From positions 1 to 64,000 of the forward strand of contig NZ_JACXZA010000005.1 in assembly GCF_014779765.1 (NCBI RefSeq): 64,000 nucleotides of DNA, in the 5' to 3' direction. Position 1 is the stretch's first letter. The number at the start of each line of letters is the position of its first letter. Below, piece by piece: positions 44,008 to 53,607 of this stretch. The notes beneath the pieces were generated by a model. That model made no database searches. It was not told the origin of the DNA and saw only the letters and a list, made by a program, of their open reading frames with translations. The stretch comes from Paenibacillus terricola (GTDB taxonomy: Bacteria > Bacillota > Bacilli > Paenibacillales > Paenibacillaceae). Position numbers and translations under genes: made by a program.

Positions 44008-44536
44008 AATCAACAACATTATGAATATATAGTTCTGAAGCTTCGCCATCTTCTGCATAGGATTGAAAACTGTACGTGATCCCGTTTAATACATACTCTA
44101 GTTTATAGGCTGTAACATCCTCTGAAGAAATCCAGCTCTTCTTGACTTCTTCATCCCCTAGTCGATTCTTAATTTCCTCGAACTTCATACCCGGCAGTGC
44201 GCCATTAATGCTGATATTGTTCAGATTAGTTTCTGAATTTATCGCAATATACGCCGGCAGCGAGTCATCCGAGTAATCAGGATATACAAGTGTAATACCA
44301 AGATCAAGAACAAACACAGATGGGAAAGTCATATGCGACTCCATAATGGCCGTGGTATCCTCACTCGCATCACCTTCTGACCGACTAAGAGCATCGTCTC
44401 TCTTGATGTGTGTATATTGATTGATTAGCTCAGATGCATCATTCAGACCATTGTTAGAATTAACGTCTGTGTTACCACATGAGCATTGGAAGAGAAGCAG
44501 CAGAATTCCCATGACTATCACTTTCGAACGTTTCAT
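44006..44536 (-). CDS. Putative lipoprotein
   Basis: This 176-residue protein starts MKRSKVIVMGILLLLF, followed by QCSCGN, a cysteine-rich signal end. The lipobox is not textbook, but the +1 cysteine position suggests lipidation. The rest is acidic and serine/asparagine-rich with an FxxIKNRLGDEEVKKSW stretch; no family was recognised. It is the first of a run of small lipoproteins between 44 and 53.6 kb. Cell-surface location is inferred from the signal only. The neighbourhood holds decayed relatives of the Rhs-linked lipoprotein, so an immunity role is possible. Confidence 0.7.
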   Translation of the reverse strand: MKRSKVIVMGILLLLFQCSCGNTDVNSNNGLNDASELINQYTHIKRDDALSRSEGDASEDTTAIMESHMTFPSVFVLDLGITLVYPDYSDDSLPAYIAINSETNLNNISINGALPGMKFEEIKNRLGDEEVKKSWISSEDVTAYKLEYVLNGITYSFQSYAEDGEASELYIHNVVD

Positions 44537-44688
44537 CGGACTACACTCACTTTCTATTTATCAGCATGATGAATAGAAAAAAGCTTGCATCGATAGATTA
44601 TCAACGCCAGCCACTGCAATATCCATATAATAGTATTTTCGACTTTGAACCATTAGAATTTAATACTCTATTAGCCTTGGTTCACCTA

Positions 44689-44836
44689 CTAAGTTAATTC
44701 AATTACAGCGACAAGTTTAAATTCCTGGCCCTCCTTATGAAAGACTGCCCAGTTCCCCGTCAATTCTGTGTAAGGGTCAAAAATTGCAACTGCTTTTGGT
44801 AAACGCATAATAGTCATCTCTTAACGCAAGTTACGG
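44689..44836 (-). pseudogene. Remnant of the Rhs-linked lipoprotein gene
   Basis: About 148 bp match the 3' end of the gene at 52852-53592, running in the same direction to a stop at 44689. The last 32 codons stay in register (IFDPYTELTGNWAVFHKEG then an EFKL...VIELT end). Upstream, an inserted base and other changes break the frame. No start or 5' part remains. The flanks 44537-44688 and 44837-44891 show nothing recognisable. Confidence 0.85.
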
Positions 44837-44891
44837 TTATAAGTGCAAAGACCTTTCAAAGACCTTTCTTCCTTCTCTCGTACACGTTAGC

Positions 44892-46184
44892 CTAATTATA
44901 AATTTCTATAATTCCTTTTTTTTCTATGCCATTCTCCACATTGATCACGGTAGCATAGGGGCCGTTCATCTCTCCTATAAAGTCAAAAATAGGAGCGAGG
45001 CGTTGCTCTGCGTGCAACCCCATTAAACCATATTTGCGAACTGTCATGTTTTCATCTGTAAAAATATAGCCAGGAATCACATTGAATGGATTATCATAAT
45101 AAAATGCACTGATATAAAATTTAGAGTCGCCCGAAAAAATATTACTTCCTTTGCTATCGATAATACAGTATAAGTCTTTCGAGACGAAGGCGAGTCCATT
45201 TTTAAACTCTCCAACTTCAATCATAAGTCCTTCCGAAGCATTATAAGGATAAAAATCAATAACTATGTTTCCATCATAGTCAATATACGCCCAAGCATCT
45301 CCGTCTTCCGTGTATCCTGCCACTTTGACTGCTGCCTTGCCTTCACTGAAGTTCCCGACGTCATCATACTTTAAATCAACACTTACCTGTCCATGGGTAT
45401 CGATAAAACCCCATTTATTGTTGTTCATGACTGCCGCGTATCCTTCATGAAAGTCTTTAACCTGGTCATATTCTAACGTTGTTATTAGGTTCCCATCACT
45501 ATTCACAAATCCCCATTTATCATCAAGCTGAACTGCAGCCATTCCTTCGCTATATTCTTCAACCTGATCATACTGAGGTTTAACGACCATGTGACCAGAG
45601 TTATCTATAAATCCCCAACTACCAGCCAACTTTACAGCTGCACGGTTTCCAATGAAGGATTTTACCTCTTCAAATCGAGGCTGAATTATTAGCTCGCCAG
45701 ATTGATTGATGTACCCCCACTTATTATTTTGTTGAACCGCTCCCCTGGCTTCACTAAACGGGTCTGCACTCTGATACCACTTATCCGTGATGCTTCTTCC
45801 CTTTTTATCAATGTATGATGATTTCCCATCAAGGCCTACCATAGCGACACCATCATAAAAACCATCTATTTGGTCGTATTCATTCGGCAATACCGATTCC
45901 CCTTGGGTGTTTATCACTTTGTATTTCCCGTTGCCGCCCTTGACTGCAATCCAATTTGCATCTACAAAAGACAGCTCGTCATATTTACCCGCCTCCACAA
46001 CCCATTTCCACTTTAATTCTTCATTATTAATTGGGGACTGATCGGTTATCACATCCGCAGCATTCTTGCTAATTGAAGTAAAGTCTATAGCAGCATCAGA
46101 CTTGGCCTGTTTACTTGAACAACTTGTTAGCCCTAAACAAAAAACTACTAGAAAAATGATGACAATTAATTTCTTTTTCATCAT
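44892..46184 (-). CDS. WG-repeat lipoprotein
   Basis: This is a 430-residue protein. The start is the ATG at 46184, with AAAAGGA about 10 bases upstream, rather than the GTG nine codons earlier. A signal peptide ends with lipobox LTSC. At least seven WG repeats follow (units such as NKWGYINQSGELIIQPRFEEV, a 20-odd-residue pattern of W-G, [FY]-I-D, G and Y-D). WG repeats form beta-rich scaffolds found in surface and periplasmic proteins of many bacteria. The function here is unknown. The AT content is higher than in the biosynthetic region. Confidence 0.85.
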   Translation of the reverse strand: MMKKKLIVIIFLVVFCLGLTSCSSKQAKSDAAIDFTSISKNAADVITDQSPINNEELKWKWVVEAGKYDELSFVDANWIAVKGGNGKYKVINTQGESVLPNEYDQIDGFYDGVAMVGLDGKSSYIDKKGRSITDKWYQSADPFSEARGAVQQNNKWGYINQSGELIIQPRFEEVKSFIGNRAAVKLAGSWGFIDNSGHMVVKPQYDQVEEYSEGMAAVQLDDKWGFVNSDGNLITTLEYDQVKDFHEGYAAVMNNNKWGFIDTHGQVSVDLKYDDVGNFSEGKAAVKVAGYTEDGDAWAYIDYDGNIVIDFYPYNASEGLMIEVGEFKNGLAFVSKDLYCIIDSKGSNIFSGDSKFYISAFYYDNPFNVIPGYIFTDENMTVRKYGLMGLHAEQRLAPIFDFIGEMNGPYATVINVENGIEKKGIIEIYN

Positions 46185-46293
46185 GTATACATTCCTTTTC
46201 ACATTTTTCACGATAAACTATACTTTTTTAACAGTGGAATACGCATCTTTACGAATATGGGGCACTCCTGTAGACCCTTGTGAAACCACGTCG

Positions 46294-46385
46294 CACGCTA
46301 TATATGATGTATCGTATTAATAACTATTTACTTGAATATTATTTTCCAAATTGAGAAAGACCCTGAGAGGGGCTCTCAAGGTCTT
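46294..46385 (-). repeat. Intergenic repeat, copy A (terminator plus promoter-like stretch)
   Basis: About 92 bp, very similar to 47417-47510 and 51717-51807. All share CACGCTA(T/C)ATAT..TGTATCGTA(T/C)TAAT, CTTGAATATTATTTTCCAAA and a hairpin starting AAAGACCCTGAGA. Copy A lies just downstream of the broken lipoprotein gene 46419-47329 and upstream of the WG-repeat gene. Confidence 0.85.
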
Positions 46386-46418
46386 ACCACTCTTACGCAA
46401 GTTTTCGAGGCCGAAAAT

Positions 46419-47329
46419 TCAATTTGAATCGCCAAACAACTCATTGTAAGAAAAAGATACATCATTAATATTTTTGTGCGCTAATTCTACTGCATTAAAA
46501 TAATCTTTTGTTAATTCATCAAATTGTTCTTCAGTCACTCTAAAATAGTATAACTTCTGTCCTTCATCAAAATATGCTTGATTTTTCAATTCTTCTGTTA
46601 TGTTTATTTGACTGTCTTGATTAGTATACTGCGGTAAAGATACCATATATACGGGAATATTATCTTGCTTAGAATAAAAAGTTACAGAACAAATCAAATC
46701 CCCATTGTTATTAAGCTCATAAAATGCATTAGCTGGAAAAGCTCCGGTTTCACTATCCCACGCAATTTTATTGCTTCCAATTAATGAAAGATATCCACCT
46801 TCCATCTTATAAATCAAGAACAATTCATTTAGTTTATCATCATATTTAAAGATATAAGTGCTACCATTGTTCGAAATGCAGAGTTCTGGAGTGTTATCTT
46901 TATCAAAATCAAAAAAATAAAAATCATAGCTGTTTACATCATACAAATAATCATCACCATTATAAACTTTTAAGGGATCAAAATCCTTTAGATAATCTTT
47001 TTCCCCAGTATTATTGTCTATAAAAGCAACTTCATTTTTAAGCAATTGATTAAATTTCTTCTTATAAAGTTCATTATTGCTTAAGCTCTCTTTTGTAAAT
47101 TCTCCATAAAAATCTACTTTATTAAAGCATTATTTATGATTGTTAATGTCTTTTCATTCGCAAAGCTTATATTATCATATGGAAATTCTCGATAAGAACT
47201 ATATGATCGACCATAATTTGATTCAACTGTTACACTCGACGAATTATTTACAGACGAACATGAACACATTAGGAAAGTAAGGATAATCAAGGATATCAAA
47301 AACGATCTTTTTTTTATTATATTTATCAC
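46419..47329 (-). pseudogene. Lipoprotein gene interrupted by a frameshift
   Basis: The N-terminal part (47114-47329) has a signal peptide with lipobox LMCSC and stops at ALIK. From about 47113 the same protein continues one frame over (VDFYGEFTKESL..., then through 46419) with a DFDKDNTPELCI EF-hand/VCBS-like element. A single base change near the AATAAAG run is enough to join the frames. Overall it resembles the product of 47512-48156 (YDMNHDGLPELHV), so they are paralogues. A sequencing error cannot be excluded. The sequence is strongly AT-rich. Confidence 0.75.
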
Positions 47330-47416
47330 ACCCTTTTATAATTGGACCAAACTCTATGTTGATGATCTCATTCCTTCGAGATATCTTCAGTTTAGGGGAT
47401 CAGTGTTACTTCGTCC

Positions 47417-47510
47417 CACGCTACATATCATGTATCGTACTAATGACTATTAACTTGAATATTATTTTCCAAAAATGTGAAAGACCCTGAGAGTAGCTCT
47501 CAAGGTCCTA
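47417..47510 (-). repeat. Intergenic repeat, copy B
   Basis: This copy matches A and C over the whole length with scattered differences. It begins one base after the stop of the lipoprotein gene 47512-48156. The hairpin GACCCTGAGAG/CTCTCAAGGTC is the likely terminator of that gene. Confidence 0.85.
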
Positions 47511-47511
47511 C

Positions 47512-48156
47512 TTAAAATGCGATGGGGTGCCATTCAACTTTATCAGATTTAATTGACAATAACTTTCGAGTTAATTTATCCCAGTCTGTTTTAGAAGCGA
47601 TTTGCACGTCTTCATCACCATCATTAAAGAAATAGGTGTCGTAATTCTCATCATCATTCGAAGAATATTTAGAGAACCCTATTCTTAATGTTTCATTACC
47701 GTAAAAATCAAAGACACTATACTGATAGTCTACATGCTTCGGGGCTGCTCCATCACGTGAATATAAAACTGCTCCATTATTTAATGGAATATCATATCCA
47801 GTGAAATCATGCCATAGTACCAACTGCTTGTCTATTACAGTAAACACAAGGTAAGAGATGCCTCCCCTGACATGCAGCTCGGGTAACCCGTCATGATTCA
47901 TATCATATAAAGCATATTCGTCAGTACTGTCCAATGTTTTTGACCCGAAGTAATCTTCTATTCTTATTTCATCATTATTCTTATCTTTCGCAATTACTTT
48001 ACCCTGCAAAAAATCCCTAAATAATTGTTCATTGTACCCCGGTACTAATGAATCGTTCTGTTTCTGCTGGTCAGTTGCAGACGAGGTACTACTACACGAC
48101 GTTAAAATAAATAAGGATAGAATCAATATACAAGTCAACTTATATTTCTTCAACAT
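47512..48156 (-). CDS. Lipoprotein with a DxNxDG-type element
   Basis: This 214-residue protein starts at ATG 48156, with AAGGGG upstream. The longer in-frame reading has no site. The lipobox is LTSC after a hydrophobic stretch. The mid-protein DMNHDGLPEL looks like an EF-hand-like calcium loop of VCBS/FG-GAP-like lipoproteins. It is a paralogue of the broken gene 46419-47329 and distantly of 48258-48605. The function is not recognised. It belongs to a tandem family in the decayed Rhs-associated zone. Confidence 0.8.
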   Translation of the reverse strand: MLKKYKLTCILILSLFILTSCSSTSSATDQQKQNDSLVPGYNEQLFRDFLQGKVIAKDKNNDEIRIEDYFGSKTLDSTDEYALYDMNHDGLPELHVRGGISYLVFTVIDKQLVLWHDFTGYDIPLNNGAVLYSRDGAAPKHVDYQYSVFDFYGNETLRIGFSKYSSNDDENYDTYFFNDGDEDVQIASKTDWDKLTRKLLSIKSDKVEWHPIAF

Positions 48157-48257
48157 ATTATCCCCTTGTATCAACCACATGGAGTTATACTCGCATGTAG
48201 TCAATTTAGTCTTTCCCATGCTTTCATCCGTGAAAGTTTTATTTTTGCTCGCTAATC

Positions 48258-48605
48258 CTAAATGTATTTTTTCACCATATCTATGGACTTGTTCTTTAAA
48301 TCACCATTAATTTCTTCGTCCAAGCTCGGGTCGTTCTTAAAGGTCTTATTTTGTTGCAAATATATTCTGGCGACTGGGGGAGGGGATTGCCCCTTCTGCC
48401 CCTGCACCCGTTATGTACTCAGCTATTATGATGATATCCTTCAAATTGTCGTTATTCACATCCTGAAATGAAACGGCTCTAACCTCTGATGAGCTCCCCA
48501 TCTCATTACCATAAAAATCAAGCAATTGATAAAGAACATGACCCTCGTCATCAGTCAAATAAAAGAACAACTTATATGGTCCATCCTCTTCTGTCAACAT
48601 CGGAT
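48258..48605 (-). pseudogene. 3' remnant of a paralogous lipoprotein gene
   Basis: The reading frame LTEEDGPYKLFFYLTDDEG... QDVNNDNLKDII resembles the other DxNxDG lipoproteins. It lacks a 5' end because the IS21-like remnant abuts it. Near 48380 a C-run (CCCCTCCCCC) shifts the frame. The other frame continues RIYLQQNKTFKNDPSL to a stop at 48258. The apparent ATG at 48648 belongs to the IS sequence. Confidence 0.75.
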
Positions 48606-49395
<790 letters not shown>

Positions 49396-49437
49396 CAATG
49401 AACACTAATATTCTGTTTTTTTATTCCTCTTTTAACC

Positions 49438-49983
49438 TTATGTTCTAATTAAGTGAAATAGGTCCCCCCCAATATCTGTGTATAGCTCTCCTTCATTAGA
49501 GCTAGAGTAATAGTACACGTTAGTGTAGTAATCTACTTTTTCATCCCCATAAAATAAATCCTTTAATAATTTATCCTTGTAAATACTTATTAATTTAAGT
49601 TTATCAACATCTAGATCGCTAATGCTTCGCAGCCAATCAGTGGTATTATAAAAATCTTCACTACTACTATCTTCTATTTGATAATAAATAGGCTGTATCA
49701 TTTCACTACCGATTTGAATAGAATCAAGGGAAAGAGTGATCTCCATTCCTATTATGTTCTTTATATCTTCTTCGTCATTTCTACTACCGCCCTCACCATA
49801 CGCATAGACATTATCGATCTTCCATTTACCAATAATCTTGCCTAGTGGTTCCTTTAGCTCGCCTACTTCGGAAGCATGGGATTCCGAAGCCAATACCGAA
49901 GAACTTTGCGTGATTTTATCTGTTTTACCACTACATCCAGCTTCAATAATAGTAAGCATAATTAGAATTACACTAAAAGCCAT
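49438..49983 (-). CDS. Lipoprotein downstream of the orphan Rhs tip (candidate immunity protein)
   Basis: This protein has about 181 residues. The start is the ATG at 49983, with GAGAGG about 10 bases upstream. A signal peptide has lipobox IEAGC. The mature part (GKWKIDNVYAYGEGG..., DLDVDKLKLISIYKDK) is not a family I know. It starts 32 bp after the orphan Rhs lysozyme-like gene, the position of immunity genes in polymorphic toxin loci. A wall-degrading toxin would need protection outside the membrane, which fits a lipoprotein. A truncated paralogue lies at 51366-51656. Confidence 0.65.
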   Translation of the reverse strand: MAFSVILIMLTIIEAGCSGKTDKITQSSSVLASESHASEVGELKEPLGKIIGKWKIDNVYAYGEGGSRNDEEDIKNIIGMEITLSLDSIQIGSEMIQPIYYQIEDSSSEDFYNTTDWLRSISDLDVDKLKLISIYKDKLLKDLFYGDEKVDYYTNVYYYSSSNEGELYTDIGGDLFHLIRT

Positions 49984-50015
49984 CTTGAACAATCCTCTCA
50001 CCCTTCCAACTATTT

Positions 50016-51060
50016 CTAGAAATCTTTTGGTATCTCTCGGTCTGGATAGGGTTGATATTCTCCAAGCGCAAATATCTCCCATTCATCATATCTTCGACGA
50101 TATAGACCAGGTAGTTTCTTACCACTTCCTTTTACCCACTGCAACATTTCATTTTTAAACTCTTCGGAAGTATAGTTACCTTCTTTTAACATCTTTCCTG
50201 GATCACTCTCCAGAAAATTCCCACCATTAAACTTCCAACTTACAAGCGCATCATATTCTTGTTGTAATAATGAAACACTATTTTTCTCAGTAAATGCATT
50301 AACATAATTCTCAGCCTTTGTTTTCATATCAGACTTTAATAACCCAAGCGCTTTTTCCTTCGTTATTCCATTTGAAGGGAACTTTTCTCCCTTCAAAATT
50401 TTGTGACCATAACCGATTGTTTGTATACCTCGTTTTTTTTCATCTGGTGTCGCATAATATGGTTTGGCTGAGAACTTCTCATAAGACTTTATAAAATCTG
50501 CAATTTTTTCACTCGCAACATGATATGTGCTTTTGATGGTCAGCCCTTCATAATATTTTTGACACGATTCTTGTGAATTACATACAGAATCATGTCCACT
50601 AGGATCAATAAGAAGAAGCGGATTATTCTTCACATAAGTATAAAGATTCAAACTTAGCGGCTGCTTCATATCCCCCAGATACGTATCCTCACTAATAAAC
50701 CGCCCGATGCTCGAGTCAAAATACCGCGCACGCGCATAGCTCAGTCCGCTAGTAAAGTCATATTCCAGTCCCGTAAAACCAACTAAGTTATCTGTTCCCA
50801 TCCAATTCGGATCGAATTTCTCCGTTGCCTTTGGATTACCAAACTCATCATATTCGTAACGAGCTGCGACCTGTCCGCCATCGAGATCGGGCTGCCCAGA
50901 GCATCATTCACGTAGTAAAGCATCTGGCTGGTGTTCTTGAAGTTTCCTATACCCAGTGTCGGTGCCCAACCTGAATTCGGATCCTCCGTTGGCACATACG
51001 ACATGCCAAGCTTCTCATCGCCCGCGCCGTACAGGTACGTTTCTCCCCAATTTGGTACGG
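50016..51060 (-). pseudogene. Displaced Rhs C-terminal cassette with GH24-like lysozyme tip
   Basis: The first half (about 50580-51060) is nearly identical in DNA to 54350-54845 of the complete rhs gene and encodes the Rhs core SYARARYFDSSIGRF and NNPLLLIDPSG. Relative to the complete gene a 10-bp deletion near 50880 shifts the frame. The intact 3' reading frame (50016-50801) has a different tip after NSQESCQ: YEKFSAK... then IQTIGYGHKI, characteristic of phage-type (GH24) lysozymes, where a Glu before and the GYGH region shape the site. There is no signal peptide or start for the core, so it looks like a silent tip reservoir that could recombine into the main gene. Confidence 0.75.
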
Positions 51061-51127
51061 AAGGTCATCATTAGAAGGTAGTTACAATTATTTACAATAG
51101 TAGTCATTTTTATGACTTTAAAAAAAT

Positions 51128-51151
51128 GGCTCCTGATTGATATCAGAAGCC
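51128..51151 (-). terminator. Terminator in the spacer upstream of the orphan Rhs cassette
   Basis: GGCTCCTGA (51128-51136) pairs with TCAGAAGCC (51143-51151), followed on the minus strand by ATTTTTTT. It would end transcripts coming from the truncated lipoprotein gene 51366-51656. Nothing else is visible in 51152-51365. Confidence 0.7.
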
Positions 51152-51365
51152 AGCTACCTCTACACATGAAAAGCAAGGAAAAGCGTTCTCTTGCTGCAGT
51201 GAGAAAATTGTATGCTCATACCTCATATTTAAACATCGGGCACCAATGAAGCGCACTTACATTTGAGATAGATTCATCGAACTACTCATTTCTTAAAAAC
51301 CAAGGCTGCTGCGATTTCTGATCCTTGATATCCCTAAAACAATGAACACCCGTACCTTGGATAGC

Positions 51366-51656
51366 TCATACTCTCAATAGGTGGAACAGTTCACCATCAA
51401 TCTCTGTGAAGAGCCACCCCTCATCTGAGTAATAATATAAATTTCCCTTACCAAAATACAGATCCTTAAACGAACTATCTTTATAAATTATTATCACCTT
51501 AAGCTTATCAACATCCAAGTCACTATAAACACGCAACCAATAAGCCGTTCCGAAAGCATTTACATTAGTACTATCTTCTATTTCAAAATATATGGGCTTT
51601 ATCATTTCACTATCAATCTGAATAGAATCATAGGACAAAGACAAAGTGATCCCCGT
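51366..51656 (-). pseudogene. Truncated lipoprotein gene, paralogue of 49438-49983
   Basis: About 96 codons end LFTEIDGELFHLLRV and align with the 3' half of the gene at 49438-49983 (DSIQI.SEMI.PIYF.IEDS, WLR.YSDLDVDKLK). The 5' half, including signal peptide and lipobox, is missing, with a stop just upstream. It is probably a leftover of an older immunity gene. Confidence 0.8.
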
Positions 51657-51716
51657 TCCGATTAATCACAGAATCTCACGCCCCCTGCTATCAACAGTAG
51701 ATTCTTATTTACATCA

Positions 51717-51807
51717 CACGCTATATATCTTGTATCGTATTAATGTCTATTTACTTGAATATTATTTTCCAAATTAAGAAAGACCCTGAGATGATCCCAG
51801 GGTCGTA
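51717..51807 (-). repeat. Intergenic repeat, copy C
   Basis: This third copy of the unit seen at 46294-46385 and 47417-47510 lies downstream of the leucine-rich protein gene. Its hairpin is GACCCTGAGATGATCCCAGGGTC, more symmetric than in A and B. Confidence 0.85.
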
Positions 51808-51877
51808 GTCTTTTGTAAATACGAGATTCTATTATTGAATGTGGTTGCGGCTTTCTGTGAATTCGTGATCGGATCCA

Positions 51878-52816
51878 CTAAAGTTCAAATGAATCACTCG
51901 TAATTGTCACATCAAGGTTCAATTGTTTTAATTGTACACCATATTCTTTGTTCATCCCCGAGACATGCAATGATTCTATTGTCGGGAAGTACTCCTTCAA
52001 GTTGATTAAGTCTACCTCTACATTGCTTAATATGAAACTTATATGCTTGGCGTGTTGCAGCCCTCCAATCTCGGTCAGATTCATTGCCTGGGTACAGCTA
52101 TTAACAGTTAACCACTCCAAGTTCTCGAACATTCTTAACGTACTTAAATCTAGCTTTTTGCAACTATCCACTATCATTCTTTTAATGATGCTATTATCTC
52201 CCGTAAACCGTTCAAGATTTCGGCAACCTAGTACATTAATTTCAATTAACCTTTCTGTGGCCGCAGTGTTTCCTAACTCTTTAAATTTACAACTTTTAAA
52301 GTAGATACTCTCCAACGGCACATCTTTCCACTCCAATAAATTCGGTTCAATACTGGAATGGTAAATATCGATTGTCTGTAGCTCCTTGCAGCCAGCCACC
52401 GCCGAGAAGTCTTCGGTTCGTTCCACATGAAGAAGCATACGTTTGACTTCTGCTTGAGAAAGCTGGGACAGATCTCTTCGCCGATTTTTGTGAGTGTGGA
52501 TTCTAATAAATTCCCCTTTACTGAACAACTCCACGCCGTCTAAAGATTTAATTTGGTGTCCATAAATAGACAAATACTCTAAATTCGTAAAAGCACGCAA
52601 TACACGAAGATTACTTAATGAGGAGTTCCAGTTAATTGTTAGACTCTTCACTCGGTCAATGCCTTCCAATTGACGTAAATGCTCTGTAAGTGCCTCAATG
52701 TCAACTTTATCGTCTAACTGGTTAACCAGTTGCAAACTGTTATATTGTTCTTCTATGTGAGTCAACTCTGCGAATCGACTCTCTTCCAATTCCAGCTCCT
52801 CTAACACTCGTTTCAC
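51878..52816 (-). CDS. Leucine-rich-repeat-like cytoplasmic protein
   Basis: This protein of about 312 residues has no signal peptide or membrane segment. Repeating hydrophobic units such as LRAFTNLEYLSIYGHQIKSL and LRMFENLEWLTVNSC, each about 20-25 residues, resemble leucine-rich repeats. The function is unknown. Start uncertain: GTG at 52816 lacks a good site, while a second GTG three codons later follows AGGTG. It sits between two lipoprotein genes of the Rhs region. A cytoplasmic LRR protein among secreted toxin partners is unusual, and it may be an unrelated cargo gene. Confidence 0.7.
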   Translation of the reverse strand: MKRVLEELELEESRFAELTHIEEQYNSLQLVNQLDDKVDIEALTEHLRQLEGIDRVKSLTINWNSSLSNLRVLRAFTNLEYLSIYGHQIKSLDGVELFSKGEFIRIHTHKNRRRDLSQLSQAEVKRMLLHVERTEDFSAVAGCKELQTIDIYHSSIEPNLLEWKDVPLESIYFKSCKFKELGNTAATERLIEINVLGCRNLERFTGDNSIIKRMIVDSCKKLDLSTLRMFENLEWLTVNSCTQAMNLTEIGGLQHAKHISFILSNVEVDLINLKEYFPTIESLHVSGMNKEYGVQLKQLNLDVTITSDSFEL

Positions 52817-52851
52817 CTATTCGATTTATCATAGTACATGTGGCATGAGAT

Positions 52852-53592
52852 TTATGTTAATTCAATTACAGAGACTAACTTAAATTCCTGACCCTCCTTA
52901 TGAAAGACTGCCCAGTTTCCCGTCAATTCTGTGTAAGGGTCAAAAATTGCACTGCTTTTTGTAAATGCATAATAGTCATCTTTTAACGCAAATACTTGAG
53001 CAATGTCCTTATTATTATTAACAATAATCTGTAAAAGCTTTTGGTAGAGTGCATCTAAACTATTTTTAAAATCAACCTCATTTAACGATTGCCAATCAAT
53101 ATTCAACGAAAACTGTTGAAGAAACTCTGATCGTTGTATCGGAATGTCCGTCTGTAAATCATCATTGTTCCTAAAACCCATACTAGGAAGGGTAATCCCA
53201 AGGTATCCATCCGTTGATTCTAAGACTAAATCTTCTCTCAGTTTCTCTTTATCCACATGTATCCCCACATTTGGATCCCTACCATCTGTAAAGTAAGTCA
53301 TTGAATACAACCCATTCGGATGTATAATTTCCTTCAATAACTGCAAATCCGGCGTTTTAATAGCAGTTTTAAATTTGTCAATTGTAGCAAGTATCCGTAC
53401 ATCATCCGGGTTTATTAGCAGTTGATCTTTGTCCTCCACGATATCCTGTCGAGAATTTTCATCAGCACCTTTTGTCACAGAATCTGTAAAATTCGGCTTC
53501 GTTCCGTGATTTCCACATGCTGTTAAGGTAAAGAACACTATTATTAAAACAAAAAAGATAACGCTAGACTCTTTTAATCTATTAGTATACAA
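52852..53592 (-). CDS. Lipoprotein linked to the Rhs protein (candidate immunity protein)
   Basis: This 246-residue protein starts with TTG at 53592, with AAGGAGG 7 bases upstream. A signal peptide has lipobox LTAC; the mature part begins GNHG. There is no known family. It follows the rhs stop by only 15 bp on the same strand, the position of immunity genes. A lipoprotein on the outer face would be well placed to neutralise a wall-attacking toxin tip. A decayed second copy of its 3' end lies at 44689-44836. Confidence 0.7.
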   Translation of the reverse strand: MYTNRLKESSVIFFVLIIVFFTLTACGNHGTKPNFTDSVTKGADENSRQDIVEDKDQLLINPDDVRILATIDKFKTAIKTPDLQLLKEIIHPNGLYSMTYFTDGRDPNVGIHVDKEKLREDLVLESTDGYLGITLPSMGFRNNDDLQTDIPIQRSEFLQQFSLNIDWQSLNEVDFKNSLDALYQKLLQIIVNNNKDIAQVFALKDDYYAFTKSSAIFDPYTELTGNWAVFHKEGQEFKLVSVIELT

Positions 53593-53607
53593 AGGTATAC
53601 CTCCTTT

